This document shows positions 17,229 to 26,287 of a stretch of 64,000 nt of DNA, piece after piece (position 1 is the first letter of the stretch; every line of letters starts with the position of its first letter). Origin of the DNA: CAZELM01 sp964512995 (lineage in GTDB: Bacteria; CSSED10-310); assembly GCA_964512995.1 (NCBI GenBank), contig CAZELM010000028.1, positions 1 to 64,000 of the forward strand. The letters run 5' to 3'. The notes under the pieces were generated by a model. The model made no database searches, was not told the DNA's origin, and was given only the letters and a program-made list of their open reading frames with translations. A program made the translations under genes and the position numbers.

Positions 17229-19079
17229 TCAACGGATTCCCCGCGTTTCCAACTCCCGCAATTCCACCGCCCATTGTCGCCGGACTGAATCATCTCGCGC
17301 CGATTCCGGCAACAGGCTCCGCCGCGTGCAGTTGATTAACGCCTGCAGTGTCTGATATCGCCGGGTATCTTCGATCGGTGGTGAAATATAATCGCCGATG
17401 ATCTCCCGGATTTCGTCAAATCCCAGTGGATGACCCTTGATATGGGTTTTCGCCTTCAACTCCGATCGCACCGCAGCAAATCCCGCCGCGGAAAACGACT
17501 GCATGGCCGTTTCAATGATCGCGTGTTGATCCGGAGTCAACGGCTCCCGAAGCGCTGGCTGCACCGCCCATTGGATGAACGCCGTCCGGTCCGCACCCTC
17601 CGGATCCAGGATGGGGATGATCAGATCACCCACCCGGCCCGGTCTCCGGATGTCCGGTGACAGGAGGTGAATACGGGCGGTCATCAGGAGCCAGATCACG
17701 CGGCCTTTCAACCGGGCATCCGACATCATGGCCTGAATCTTCCCGGTCAGGCGGCGCTCGGTTTCATGCGCTTCAGGACCCACTCCACCAAACTGCGTAT
17801 CCGCTTCATCGACAAAAATCAGCACTTTGGACAGAACGTCCAGTACCCGGCGGAGCCGTTCGAAGATGACATCGGTCTGGCCATACCACTGACTGCGGAT
17901 GTTCTTCAGAACGATCACCACCATGTCCAGTTCATGCGCCATGGCCTCGAAAATAAACGTTTTGCCGCTCCCGATCGGCCCGCATACGGCCGCTCCGGAC
18001 AGTGCATCGATTCCCGTGGATTGAAACCGGGGCATCAGCTCCTTCCGGATGAACTGCTTGAGCGCATCGAATCCCACGATATCCTGAAGCGAATGTGTCG
18101 GCTTCTTGAACTCCACAACATCCTCGCCCAACTGTCCCTGGATATACTCCTCGACCTTGACCACCACATCGGTCAGCATCAGGGTTCTGTTCTCATACGA
18201 TGACCCGCGAAGAATCTGCATGAGTGCATGGATCGACAATCCGGCCGTATAACGGGCCAGATCATCCGCCGTTCCCCATAACTGCAGACGGCTGGTTCCG
18301 GACTGGGCATCCGGGAGCGTTCCGGATCTCCGATTGGATTCACCGAACCAATCGATAAACGCTTTCCGCATCGCTTGATCGGGTGCACTGATCGGGATTT
18401 CGATGATCTGCGGGAGCCGCGCAATGCGATGATTGAGCAGGCTCCGGGATTCCGATAGCAAAATCACGCAATCGCCGGCATTCATGAACGACGGATCCTG
18501 GAACCAGTCCTGACAGATGGAGATCCGGTGTCGGTCCGCGTCGGATAATCGAACGATTTCTCCCTCCGGGATCACCATATCCGCTGCTTCGATGATAATA
18601 ATGAGATTGCGGTTCAACACCCTTCGGCCATTGAACTCCGACCGGGAACACAGGCAGAATTGACGAAGCAGTTCCAGTGCGACAGTGGGATTCCCGATCG
18701 CGGATCGCATATTCTCGCCAAACTCCCGGCTCATCCCATCCAGTTCCGATCGAACCCGATGGTGCGCCAGCATCCGTTTGACCGCCAGTGCATCGGAGTC
18801 CATCCCGGTACGCCATGTCATCCACGCATCCCGCATCTGGTCCTGGTCTGATGGACTCATAAATCGGATCGGACCGTTCAATTCATACACCAGCACCATC
18901 CGATCGCTGAGATTCCAATGGTGAACCAGGTAATTGATCAGCGGCGTGTACGTTGTTTCTTCCGGTTTTTGCAGCCGGAACAGGTCGTGGATATTGCCGG
19001 TCAGCAGCAGCGTCCGGGTTTGCTGGGAGTTCAATATCCGGCCGGCTGTTTTCAGAAACGTATAATCCTGTCCGTTCAT
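17229..19079 (-). CDS. AAA+ ATPase with degenerate N-terminal and intact C-terminal ATPase module
   Basis: A 616-residue protein and last gene of the nine-gene operon; its start overlaps the ABC ATPase stop by 4 bases. The N-terminal half has AAA-like strands (TRTLLLTGNIHDLF, NLIIIIEAADMV, DCVILLSES) but no P-loop. The C-terminal half is a classic AAA domain. Walker A is GPIGSGKT (367-374), Walker B LIFVDEAD (420-427), and arginine-finger residues lie in SPDIRRPGR (475-482). This degenerate-plus-active layout resembles Ycf46-like and related AAA proteins. It may remodel the PspA-like coiled coil or a transporter component encoded upstream. No protease domain is present. Confidence 0.85.
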   Translation of the reverse strand: MNGQDYTFLKTAGRILNSQQTRTLLLTGNIHDLFRLQKPEETTYTPLINYLVHHWNLSDRMVLVYELNGPIRFMSPSDQDQMRDAWMTWRTGMDSDALAVKRMLAHHRVRSELDGMSREFGENMRSAIGNPTVALELLRQFCLCSRSEFNGRRVLNRNLIIIIEAADMVIPEGEIVRLSDADRHRISICQDWFQDPSFMNAGDCVILLSESRSLLNHRIARLPQIIEIPISAPDQAMRKAFIDWFGESNRRSGTLPDAQSGTSRLQLWGTADDLARYTAGLSIHALMQILRGSSYENRTLMLTDVVVKVEEYIQGQLGEDVVEFKKPTHSLQDIVGFDALKQFIRKELMPRFQSTGIDALSGAAVCGPIGSGKTFIFEAMAHELDMVVIVLKNIRSQWYGQTDVIFERLRRVLDVLSKVLIFVDEADTQFGGVGPEAHETERRLTGKIQAMMSDARLKGRVIWLLMTARIHLLSPDIRRPGRVGDLIIPILDPEGADRTAFIQWAVQPALREPLTPDQHAIIETAMQSFSAAGFAAVRSELKAKTHIKGHPLGFDEIREIIGDYISPPIEDTRRYQTLQALINCTRRSLLPESARDDSVRRQWAVELRELETRGIR

Positions 19080-20020
19080 GTCAATATCCCTCCTCCTTTA
19101 CCCGCTGCCAGTTCCGACCAGAACAGATTGTATGCGCCGCGGTCCTGAAGTTCAGTCGGATCAAAGGCAATGCGTCGGATTTCATCCCGTTGTTTTTTGA
19201 ATACCGCGTAATCGATCTCTTCCTCGGGGCTGGTCACTGGAGCGACCCGATCATATACAATGGTCGCTCCCGGACACGTTTCATATCCTTCTTTTTTCCA
19301 GTTCCAGTATTGCGAGAGTGCGACCACGCGATCACCGACATAGATGGCTTCGTTCAATTCATGAGTGACGATGAGGATCGTATAGGGTGGATCGATGCCA
19401 TTTTCTTTTGTTGTGCAATTTTCCCAGTACAACTCCAGAAGCATATCCTGAAGTTCTTCACGCGTCGCTTCATCCAGAGCGCCGAATGGTTCGTCGAGGA
19501 GGAGGATATGTGGTTTCATGATCAGTGCCTGAGCGACAGCAACCCGCTGCCGCATCCCTCCCGACATTTCGTGGGGATATAAATGCATGGCGTCGCCCAG
19601 CTTGATCTTCTCCAGGAGACGGGCGGATTCTTCGAGATGTTGATGGCGGAGTTTCCTCCACCTGAAATACCGGAACAATCGAAACGGAATCGTGGTCTGA
19701 TCCAGCATCGGTCCGATCGCGACATTTTCGAGGGCGGTCAGAAACGGGAACAGGGAATATTGCTGGTAGACGATGCCCCGATCCCGTCCGGGAGCGCGGA
19801 CAAGGGTGGGCTGATTGTTCGAAAAGATGATGACGGATCCGTGCTGCGGGGGGTGAGTGCCGATGATGGCGCGAAGCAGCGTCGATTTGCCGCAACCGCT
19901 GGGACCCACCAGTGCGACGATTTCGCCGCGGATGACCCGGATATTGACATCGAATAACACGGATTTATCCCGGAATCCATGACTGATTTGTTGACATTCG
20001 AGGATGATATTATAGTCCAT
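19076..20020 (-). CDS. NitT/TauT-family ABC transporter ATP-binding protein
   Basis: A 314-residue nucleotide-binding subunit with Walker A GPSGCGKST (about 39-47), Q-loop VYQQYSLFPFL, signature MSGGMRQRVAVAQAL, Walker B ILLLDEPFGALDE and switch His in IVTHELNEA. It resembles SsuB/TauB/NrtD ATPases, which energise uptake of nitrate, sulfonates, pyrimidine precursors and similar small solutes. The C-terminus is about 60 residues longer than usual. It lies 21 bases after the permease gene and overlaps the AAA+ gene, so transporter and ATPase are co-expressed. Confidence 0.92.
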   Translation of the reverse strand: MDYNIILECQQISHGFRDKSVLFDVNIRVIRGEIVALVGPSGCGKSTLLRAIIGTHPPQHGSVIIFSNNQPTLVRAPGRDRGIVYQQYSLFPFLTALENVAIGPMLDQTTIPFRLFRYFRWRKLRHQHLEESARLLEKIKLGDAMHLYPHEMSGGMRQRVAVAQALIMKPHILLLDEPFGALDEATREELQDMLLELYWENCTTKENGIDPPYTILIVTHELNEAIYVGDRVVALSQYWNWKKEGYETCPGATIVYDRVAPVTSPEEEIDYAVFKKQRDEIRRIAFDPTELQDRGAYNLFWSELAAGKGGGILT

Positions 20021-20041
20021 GAGCGTTCTTTCGGTGGATCA

Positions 20042-20848
20042 TCATCGCGATTTGGTGATATACCATGGGAACCATTTTTTCTGGATGATTTTCAGGAAAT
20101 AATCCATGGAAAATCCGAATACCGCTAAAACAACGAGGTATGTATATACGATATTCATATTGAGGAGTCGCGATTGCAGCCGGATCCGGTAGCCGAATCC
20201 CACATCCCCGACAACCATTTCCGCTGCGATCAGATAGACCATTGCCGGCCCGATCTGCAATCGGACATTGTCGAGGAGTTTGGGGAAAATAGAGCGGACA
20301 ATGATGTTCCAGATCAACTCCAGTCGTGATGCACCCAGTGTATATGCCTTATACAGCAGCTCATCATGGATCTCCCGGACGGAAAAGTATATCGATTGGG
20401 ACAGAGTGGGCAGTACGCCGAACGCGATCATGGCGACGTACATCTCCGTATCCGTTCCAACGAGAACAAAAAACACTGCCAGAGCCGCGGTTGGGGGAAT
20501 TTTAGCCAGAATGGACATGGGCGGTATGAACAGCGATTCAAAAACCGGGAAGCAACCCATCAGCAATCCAATGGCGATTGCGCCCAGGATGCCTAATAAT
20601 AATCCATAAAACAATCTGCCCAGGGTCGCGAGACTGTCCACCTGTAACCATCGGTCACCGGATCGGGGATTGATCTCAATGCTTTTGATCACGCCATCAC
20701 TCAATTGGGTCCAGGTTGGGATCGTGGTGTCTTCCGGATTGATCCGATGTTGACGCACTGAGAGCATGGAATACGCGGAAAGCATGATGGCTACAGAAAG
20801 AATGCTCAGAATCATCGCCGAGCCTGGTTTTATTGGTTTCCGGATCAT
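20042..20848 (-). CDS. NitT/TauT-family ABC transporter permease
   Basis: A 268-residue membrane protein with an N-terminal hydrophobic segment, a periplasmic loop of about 40 residues and a BPD_transp_1 core. The EAA-like loop reads LGASRLELIWNIIVRSIFP and would contact the ATP-binding subunit. It matches SsuC/TauC-type inner-membrane permeases. No clear Shine-Dalgarno precedes the start, and the gap to the upstream binding protein is 34 bases, so it may rely on read-through translation within the operon. Confidence 0.9.
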   Translation of the reverse strand: MIRKPIKPGSAMILSILSVAIMLSAYSMLSVRQHRINPEDTTIPTWTQLSDGVIKSIEINPRSGDRWLQVDSLATLGRLFYGLLLGILGAIAIGLLMGCFPVFESLFIPPMSILAKIPPTAALAVFFVLVGTDTEMYVAMIAFGVLPTLSQSIYFSVREIHDELLYKAYTLGASRLELIWNIIVRSIFPKLLDNVRLQIGPAMVYLIAAEMVVGDVGFGYRIRLQSRLLNMNIVYTYLVVLAVFGFSMDYFLKIIQKKWFPWYITKSR

Positions 20849-20882
20849 GGATGTAGAAGGGGGAGTTCCCCTGGATCCTTTC

Positions 20883-21959
20883 TTATTTAGCGCGGTCTAT
20901 AACATGCTGGATGTAGGATGGATCCAGACGCAGGTCGGTTCCCTCCGCCCCTTTGGCTCCATATCCAATCACTGGTTTCTTGGGAATGACATCATGGGAG
21001 GTGCTGAAATCGACCACTTTCTGCATAATCGTTTTTGTTGAATCCGCTGACAGCACCTGAATCCCTTCCGCAGCCGTTCCATAAAATTTGGTCTGTTTCA
21101 CGACCTGCCGCATCGATTGCAGGTTGAGATTGGAGAATTTCTCTCCCAGGGCAATGAGCGTGTCGTCCTGCGTGGCTGGATTGGTCATGCGGGAGCAGAT
21201 TGCATAGAAGGCATCGATTACGGCATGTGCGCATGCATCTCCGCCGGGTTTGTCCAAAGCGGATTGCGCAGCGACGACCATGTCGATGATTTCACCGGGA
21301 ATGGTCGTGGAATCGAATAATACTTTGGCGTCTTTGCGTTTGTTGAGTGTTTCGAGCACGAACGGGTTCCAGACCACGATTGCATTGTATCCGTCCCGTT
21401 TCTGCTGCATGGCCATGGCCGCTGCCGCCGGGTCCATATTGGTGAACTGATAGTCCGCCTCCTTTTCGCCCAGAATCTCCAGATTGCGCACAAAGCAATA
21501 TTCGGAAACCGTCTTAGCCAATCCATAGATTTTTTTGCCGCGAAGCTGTTTGACGTCGGCGATATCTTTGGAGACGATACACGCATCCGCGCCAAAACTC
21601 GTCGACGTCGGCAGGATGACGGTGGATGGGCGGGAGAGGCAGGGATTCAGCGCGTCCATGTTGGTGATACACACCGCATCACACTGGTTGGATGCGTACA
21701 TTACCAGACACGACTCGTAATCCGCTTCTTTGAGCACGATATCGACGTTCCATTTTTCTTCGATACTGCCCTTTTTCCCTTTTGCGCCATCGATCAGCTT
21801 CAATTCATTGGCCACCCCGAACGTGCTCCAGGACGGATACTCGCTCCACGCCAATGTGAACTCTGCGGCGTCTCCGGCATACATGGGCATGGTGAGACAG
21901 CCCAGTGCCATGAGGATACCGACTCCACTGAAAATCCACCCATATAAATGATTCGACAT
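20883..21959 (-). CDS. NMT1/SsuA-like periplasmic substrate-binding protein
   Basis: A 358-residue protein with a good ribosome-binding site (AGGAGG) and a signal peptide ending near YAGDA. The mature part begins FTLAWSEYPSWSTFG and has the two-lobed binding-protein pattern of the NitT/TauT group. It is the soluble receptor of the ABC transporter encoded directly downstream. The ligand cannot be read from sequence; candidates in this family are nitrate, taurine or sulfonates and thiamine precursors. Confidence 0.88.
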   Translation of the reverse strand: MSNHLYGWIFSGVGILMALGCLTMPMYAGDAAEFTLAWSEYPSWSTFGVANELKLIDGAKGKKGSIEEKWNVDIVLKEADYESCLVMYASNQCDAVCITNMDALNPCLSRPSTVILPTSTSFGADACIVSKDIADVKQLRGKKIYGLAKTVSEYCFVRNLEILGEKEADYQFTNMDPAAAAMAMQQKRDGYNAIVVWNPFVLETLNKRKDAKVLFDSTTIPGEIIDMVVAAQSALDKPGGDACAHAVIDAFYAICSRMTNPATQDDTLIALGEKFSNLNLQSMRQVVKQTKFYGTAAEGIQVLSADSTKTIMQKVVDFSTSHDVIPKKPVIGYGAKGAEGTDLRLDPSYIQHVIDRAK

Positions 21960-22014
21960 GCTGCACCTCCTGTGAATAGCAAATCCGAAAACCGGTCAAT
22001 CCGGTTTCCATGCG

Positions 22015-22851
22015 CTATTCAGGTAATTTGGTATCCTGTTGTTTGTCCTGAACGGGTTTGTCGCTCTTTTTTTCAGCATCCATCTGGCCTGCCAGACCGA
22101 CCAGCGCATCAAACTCGCTGCTGGCGGAGCTTTTTCTGGCGTATTCCAGAAATTCCGCTTCCTGCATCCGCGTATCTGTTCCCGCGATCTCCGATGAAAT
22201 CCGGGCTTCGGCTTTGATCTCCTGCCGGAGTTCCCGCATGCGCTGAATTTCTCTGGCAGTGCCGTCTTCGGCAATTCCGGCAAACGCATCGGCGATCTCT
22301 TTTTCCTGACGGGCGGTGATGACATCCGCCACCGTGTCGGCCGCTTCTGATTTCAGGTTTTCGATTTCGCGGACGAGCTGCTGGAGTTGGATTTTATGTT
22401 CCTTGATCTTGTTGCCGAACTGCTGGACATCCGTTTCGAGTTCATCGATCCGTGCCTGTTTTTCGGATGAGGTGGAGGAGAAATCATTATATGCGGTAAG
22501 GCATTTCATGTATTCTTCGTCCATCTGAATATCTTCCTTGGATTTGCCCTGATCCTGCAGTTGTTTGACGCGCATTTTCGCCTTGGCCAATGCGCCGGCT
22601 TTGAGATTCTCCAGCTTTTCCATTTCCTCAGTCAGGGATTTGACTTTGGCCATCTTGTTTTCCTGCTGGGCGATCAGACCGGATACCGCTTGTTTGTACT
22701 GCTGGATCCGATTGGTCTTATCGCGGACGATTTCATCGTATTTCGCCCGGATGACGTGGGGGTTGGTATCCAGTATCCGGCGTGCAGAATCAATCCGTCC
22801 GGTGAGCAAATAACCGAACGCCTTGAACCATCGAACGAGTGCTCCCACCAT
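22015..22851 (-). CDS. PspA/IM30-like coiled-coil protein
   Basis: A 278-residue, highly charged, almost wholly helical protein. It begins MVGALVRWFKAFGYLLTGRI, a possible amphipathic membrane-binding helix, followed by long heptad-rich segments (about 45-210). No signal peptide is present. This layout is that of PspA/IM30/ESCRT-III-like proteins, which sense and mend inner-membrane stress. A typical C-terminal tail is replaced by a short charged, Gln/Lys/Asp-rich end. AGGAG precedes the start. Its neighbours (AAA+ ATPase, vWA protein, membrane coiled coil) are of kinds associated with Psp systems in comparative genomics. Confidence 0.75.
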   Translation of the reverse strand: MVGALVRWFKAFGYLLTGRIDSARRILDTNPHVIRAKYDEIVRDKTNRIQQYKQAVSGLIAQQENKMAKVKSLTEEMEKLENLKAGALAKAKMRVKQLQDQGKSKEDIQMDEEYMKCLTAYNDFSSTSSEKQARIDELETDVQQFGNKIKEHKIQLQQLVREIENLKSEAADTVADVITARQEKEIADAFAGIAEDGTAREIQRMRELRQEIKAEARISSEIAGTDTRMQEAEFLEYARKSSASSEFDALVGLAGQMDAEKKSDKPVQDKQQDTKLPE

Positions 22852-22911
22852 GGTTTTTCTCCTCTTGATCTTTATCAGTTACATTATCAAACATTCGTCA
22901 TGATATTGTTT

Positions 22912-23712
22912 CTATGGATGCTGATCATCCACTGGACGCTGAAGTCCAATCTCCTGGTCGAGGGTTTGCATCCGCTGCCGAACCGCTCTGGCTACTTCCA
23001 GATTCTGATTCAGCTCATCCCTCAACCGGCTCAACTCGGTGTCGTTGGATCCGCTCGAGAGCGAAAAAGTCTGAATGCCGGCCAGGATATTGCCCAGATA
23101 TTGGACGGTCTGCCGGACATCGTCAAGCAGCCGTTCCCGTTCGGCAATGATCGGCCGGGAGGCTTCTTCCGTTTTCATCCTCCGGGCGAGATAACTGAGT
23201 TCCAGTGATTTTTCAAGGGATTTCACTCCCTGAAGAAACAACTGTTCAACTCCGGATAAAATATCCATTGTCGGTTGGAGACTCGCGTGGCTGACCCATG
23301 TTTTTTCATCCCGGAAGGCCGTGGTCAATGCCCGGAGATCCCGCAGACACTCCTCGTCCCGGGGATCACTGTCCTGGCGGAGTTTGCGGTCCAGGTCATC
23401 AAGCGTTTTCTCACGCGCTTCCACCGCTTCCTGAGCCATCTCCGTCATGATCTGTTTCGTGATGGCGTCGTTGAATGCGAACAGCCGGGTGAAAAACACG
23501 CCCATTGCCGTCAGAATGCCGGCCAGGCCAATAAACAGCCCCGCTCCCGAGTCGATATTGAGCGCCCACAACGCCATCAAATCCGTGACTCCGGTCATGA
23601 AGGGCAGTATTACCCACGGATTGGCCAGCATCTTGATCCAGTATTTCCGCTGGAATTTTTTCTCATCCATGTTCGTATATTGATCGGATCCCGTCATTTC
23701 GCTTGCGATCAT
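22912..23712 (-). CDS. Membrane-anchored coiled-coil protein of the PspA/vWA operon
   Basis: A 266-residue protein with two transmembrane segments near the N-terminus (about 31-50 and 56-76) and a long helical cytoplasmic tail rich in Glu, Arg and Gln. I do not recognise a family. The start is uncertain: ATG 23712 has GAGGA immediately before it, and in-frame ATG 23697 lies 15 bases further in. Its position between the PspA-like gene and an SBP-OmpA gene suggests a scaffold that couples the membrane to the PspA-like coiled coil. Confidence 0.75.
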   Translation of the reverse strand: MIASEMTGSDQYTNMDEKKFQRKYWIKMLANPWVILPFMTGVTDLMALWALNIDSGAGLFIGLAGILTAMGVFFTRLFAFNDAITKQIMTEMAQEAVEAREKTLDDLDRKLRQDSDPRDEECLRDLRALTTAFRDEKTWVSHASLQPTMDILSGVEQLFLQGVKSLEKSLELSYLARRMKTEEASRPIIAERERLLDDVRQTVQYLGNILAGIQTFSLSSGSNDTELSRLRDELNQNLEVARAVRQRMQTLDQEIGLQRPVDDQHP

Positions 23713-23752
23713 TCCTCATCGACCTTGTCAAAACCCTCTATCATTTACGGTG

Positions 23753-25333
23753 TTAGTAGGGGAGTTGTTTCAGTTCAAATAAGACCGACTGCGCATCCGC
23801 GCCATCCGTCGTGCTGATTACGGCTTCGACTTTCATCCGGTCTGGATGCACACCGGCGTTTTTCAGGTAGCCGGCGACCGCATCCGCACGTTCCCGCGCC
23901 AGTTTCAGGTTCTCCTCCGGATCCCCCTCCGGACGCGCATTCCCCAATATTAGCAGATAATAGTCCGGCCATGAATCCAAATTTTTGGCCAGATCGGTCA
24001 GATCCCGGCTGCTCTGGATATTGATCCGGCTCGTTCCCCGTGCGAACGATATGGGTTTGACCCGCATTTTCCCCACTGGTTTCAATGATGCCCATTGGGT
24101 GTCGCTCAATGCCTGGAGCTGTGTCCGGCCGCGGATCTTTTCATCCTGGTCACTCGCGGGTCCGATCCCCTCCACAACCGCCATCTTTTTGCCGGGATGA
24201 AATGCGGCGGCTTTCAGATCGCTGAGCACTTTATCATAGAACAAGGTATGTTCCTGTCCCTCCACCGGATTGGATGACAATGATCCGGTTTTGATCAGCA
24301 CATCCGTGATGCTCCCGATAATATCTTCCAGATGTTTCGTTCCCGCGGTTTCGGGTTCGGGGAGCAGTCCGAAATAGGCATAATTTTCCATCGTGTTTTT
24401 CCACTCGATCCCTTTGACCAGTTTTGTGGCGGTTTCCGGATCGAGTTTCTGAGTGCCTGTTGATGCCGCATCGTCCATGATCAGGGTTGCCATGCCATTT
24501 TCTTTCTGGGAGAAGGAGTAAGCGGCGCGCAGATATGATTCCACCACCGTCTGAACCAACTCGGGGGAGTCTCTCAGGAAATACCGCTCCGCTACCAGCA
24601 CGTCGATGATATATCCTTTTAATTTGGAGCTGTCGATCAGCAGATGGCTGCCGGGTTCTTTCAAGGCTTTGGAGACAAATGGCTCCCACAGCGAATATGC
24701 CCGTTTCTGGGATCGGTTTGCACTGAGAAACTGACGGTACACGTCCTCCGCACCGTTTGCTTCAATCCACCATGTCGTCGGGAGATTGGGCAGACTGAAA
24801 TGGGCGATGATGGTCCGTGCGAGAAAATCGCTCGGGGATCTGGGAGTCAGAACGATCTGAGCATCCGGGCTGTCCAGATCCTGAATGCTTTTGACAGCGT
24901 CGGAGTAGGAGATCATCGCGTCCGCGCCGTTGGTTTCATCGATGACCAAGATGATCGACCCGGGAAATTTACTCATCTCCGCGCCAGTGGTGATGAACGA
25001 GTCGATCGTAAATACCGCGAGCTGGGAGGTTCCCTTCTCCAATGCGGTCATTCGTTCCCGATAATCCGCCTGATCATCCACAATGGTCAGTTTGATGCCC
25101 TGCCGGAGCAGTTCATTTTTGAAGGCCGGGGACCGGAGAATGGCATATCCGGAGAAGGTATCGGCAGACAGGCGGATTTCATGTTTATATTGGCTGCTGG
25201 AGCCTGTTTTATTGATCAGTTCGCGCTGGAAATAGGGAATGACATAGAATTTCGCAGCCACAGCCAGAACGGCAATGATCAGGATCCAGATAAAAGCCGC
25301 AATGAGGATTCCCTTGACATTTCGGTCAGCCAT
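23753..25333 (-). CDS. Membrane-tethered substrate-binding protein fused to OmpA-like domain
   Basis: A 526-residue protein preceded by TAGGAG. An uncleaved N-terminal anchor (GILIAAFIWILIIAVLAVAA) is followed by an NMT1/SsuA-like binding domain (about 50-330). The C-terminal domain (about 425-526) is of the OmpA/MotB peptidoglycan-binding type, with ILGNARPEGDPEENLKLARE and RADAVAGYLKNAG. A binding protein tied at one end to the inner membrane and at the other to the cell wall is unusual. It could act as a fixed sensor rather than a transport shuttle. It is 9 bases from the vWA gene upstream, so the two are co-translated. Confidence 0.82.
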   Translation of the reverse strand: MADRNVKGILIAAFIWILIIAVLAVAAKFYVIPYFQRELINKTGSSSQYKHEIRLSADTFSGYAILRSPAFKNELLRQGIKLTIVDDQADYRERMTALEKGTSQLAVFTIDSFITTGAEMSKFPGSIILVIDETNGADAMISYSDAVKSIQDLDSPDAQIVLTPRSPSDFLARTIIAHFSLPNLPTTWWIEANGAEDVYRQFLSANRSQKRAYSLWEPFVSKALKEPGSHLLIDSSKLKGYIIDVLVAERYFLRDSPELVQTVVESYLRAAYSFSQKENGMATLIMDDAASTGTQKLDPETATKLVKGIEWKNTMENYAYFGLLPEPETAGTKHLEDIIGSITDVLIKTGSLSSNPVEGQEHTLFYDKVLSDLKAAAFHPGKKMAVVEGIGPASDQDEKIRGRTQLQALSDTQWASLKPVGKMRVKPISFARGTSRINIQSSRDLTDLAKNLDSWPDYYLLILGNARPEGDPEENLKLARERADAVAGYLKNAGVHPDRMKVEAVISTTDGADAQSVLFELKQLPY

Positions 25334-25342
25334 ATCGGTCTC

Positions 25343-26266
25343 CTACCGTTTCATCTGGCGGCGATGCCGCTGCCGAGCATAATGCCGGACGAGCAAAATC
25401 ACGATGATTGCGATGGCGATCCGGCTGGTATGCCGTCCTTTTTTGGAAGGTTCGGCTGACTGGGGTTGTGAATCGGTCACCACTGGGGTTCCTTTATCGT
25501 TTTTTTTTACCGGCTCGGATGGCGGATCGATCAGGCGGTTGTCCGAAGCGGTATTGGCCAGTGCGTTCAGCATGGCAACGGCCAGGTCATCGGGAATGCC
25601 GGCGATCTGGGAGAACAATTCCTGATCCACTGAGTCTGTTCCATTGTCTGCCACCTCGGCCATCACTTCGGAAATGGCGCGGGTCAATGATTCCGGATCA
25701 TCCGCACTGCGATAGGAATGCACCTTTGTCGCCAGTGTATGCTTTTTGGCCATGTCGACGCCAATGACATCCATCCGGATACCCCTGGACATGGCGCTGG
25801 GAACGATGGTATCCACCAGTTGCGGATCGTCCGCTTCTCCATCCGTTACGATCAGCAGCCGGTATGTGCCGTATCCATATTGCCGGTCCCGCTCTTCCAG
25901 TATCCGGTTCAATGCCTTCCGCATGGTCGCTCCCAATGGCGTCTTCCCGCCGGTCTTCTGGTCGCGGACCGACTGTTCCAGCATCGTGATATCCATCGGT
26001 CCCAGAGGATAGATCCATTCGTTTGTCTTATTCTGGGAGCTGAACACGATGACGCCCACATGGGTATCCCTTGGAACCTGCCGGAGTACCTGGAGCAATG
26101 CGGATTTGGCTGCATCGATCTTCGGAACCGATGTGTTTTTCATTTTTTCGTTCATGGAGCCGGATGCATCCAGAACGATCACTACGTGTTGTATGGTGTC
26201 TGCCGCGGAGGCAGCCCATGACGCTGCGATCATGAACGCAATTATCCAGAAGGGATGTTTTTTCAC
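25343..26266 (-). CDS. von Willebrand factor A domain protein, secreted and C-terminally anchored
   Basis: A 307-residue protein with a signal peptide (MKKHPFWIIAFMIAASWAAS) and a vWA domain carrying a complete metal-ion-dependent adhesion site. The site is built from D33/S35/S37 in LDASGSM, the Thr in GGKTPLG and the Asp in VTDGEADD. A hydrophilic linker and one C-terminal membrane span (IAIAIIVILLVRHY) followed by basic residues complete it. The vWA domain therefore lies outside the inner membrane. It may bind one of the SBP-OmpA proteins encoded on each side (9 and 21 bases away). Confidence 0.88.
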   Translation of the reverse strand: MKKHPFWIIAFMIAASWAASAADTIQHVVIVLDASGSMNEKMKNTSVPKIDAAKSALLQVLRQVPRDTHVGVIVFSSQNKTNEWIYPLGPMDITMLEQSVRDQKTGGKTPLGATMRKALNRILEERDRQYGYGTYRLLIVTDGEADDPQLVDTIVPSAMSRGIRMDVIGVDMAKKHTLATKVHSYRSADDPESLTRAISEVMAEVADNGTDSVDQELFSQIAGIPDDLAVAMLNALANTASDNRLIDPPSEPVKKNDKGTPVVTDSQPQSAEPSKKGRHTSRIAIAIIVILLVRHYARQRHRRQMKR

Positions 26267-26287
26267 CGGAACCTCCTCTCCTGAAGA

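Noticed and set aside
24644..25459. 271-codon plus-strand frame inside the SBP-OmpA gene
   Set aside because: It lies fully antisense to a gene with a clear anchor, SBP and OmpA domains, and has no recognisable features.
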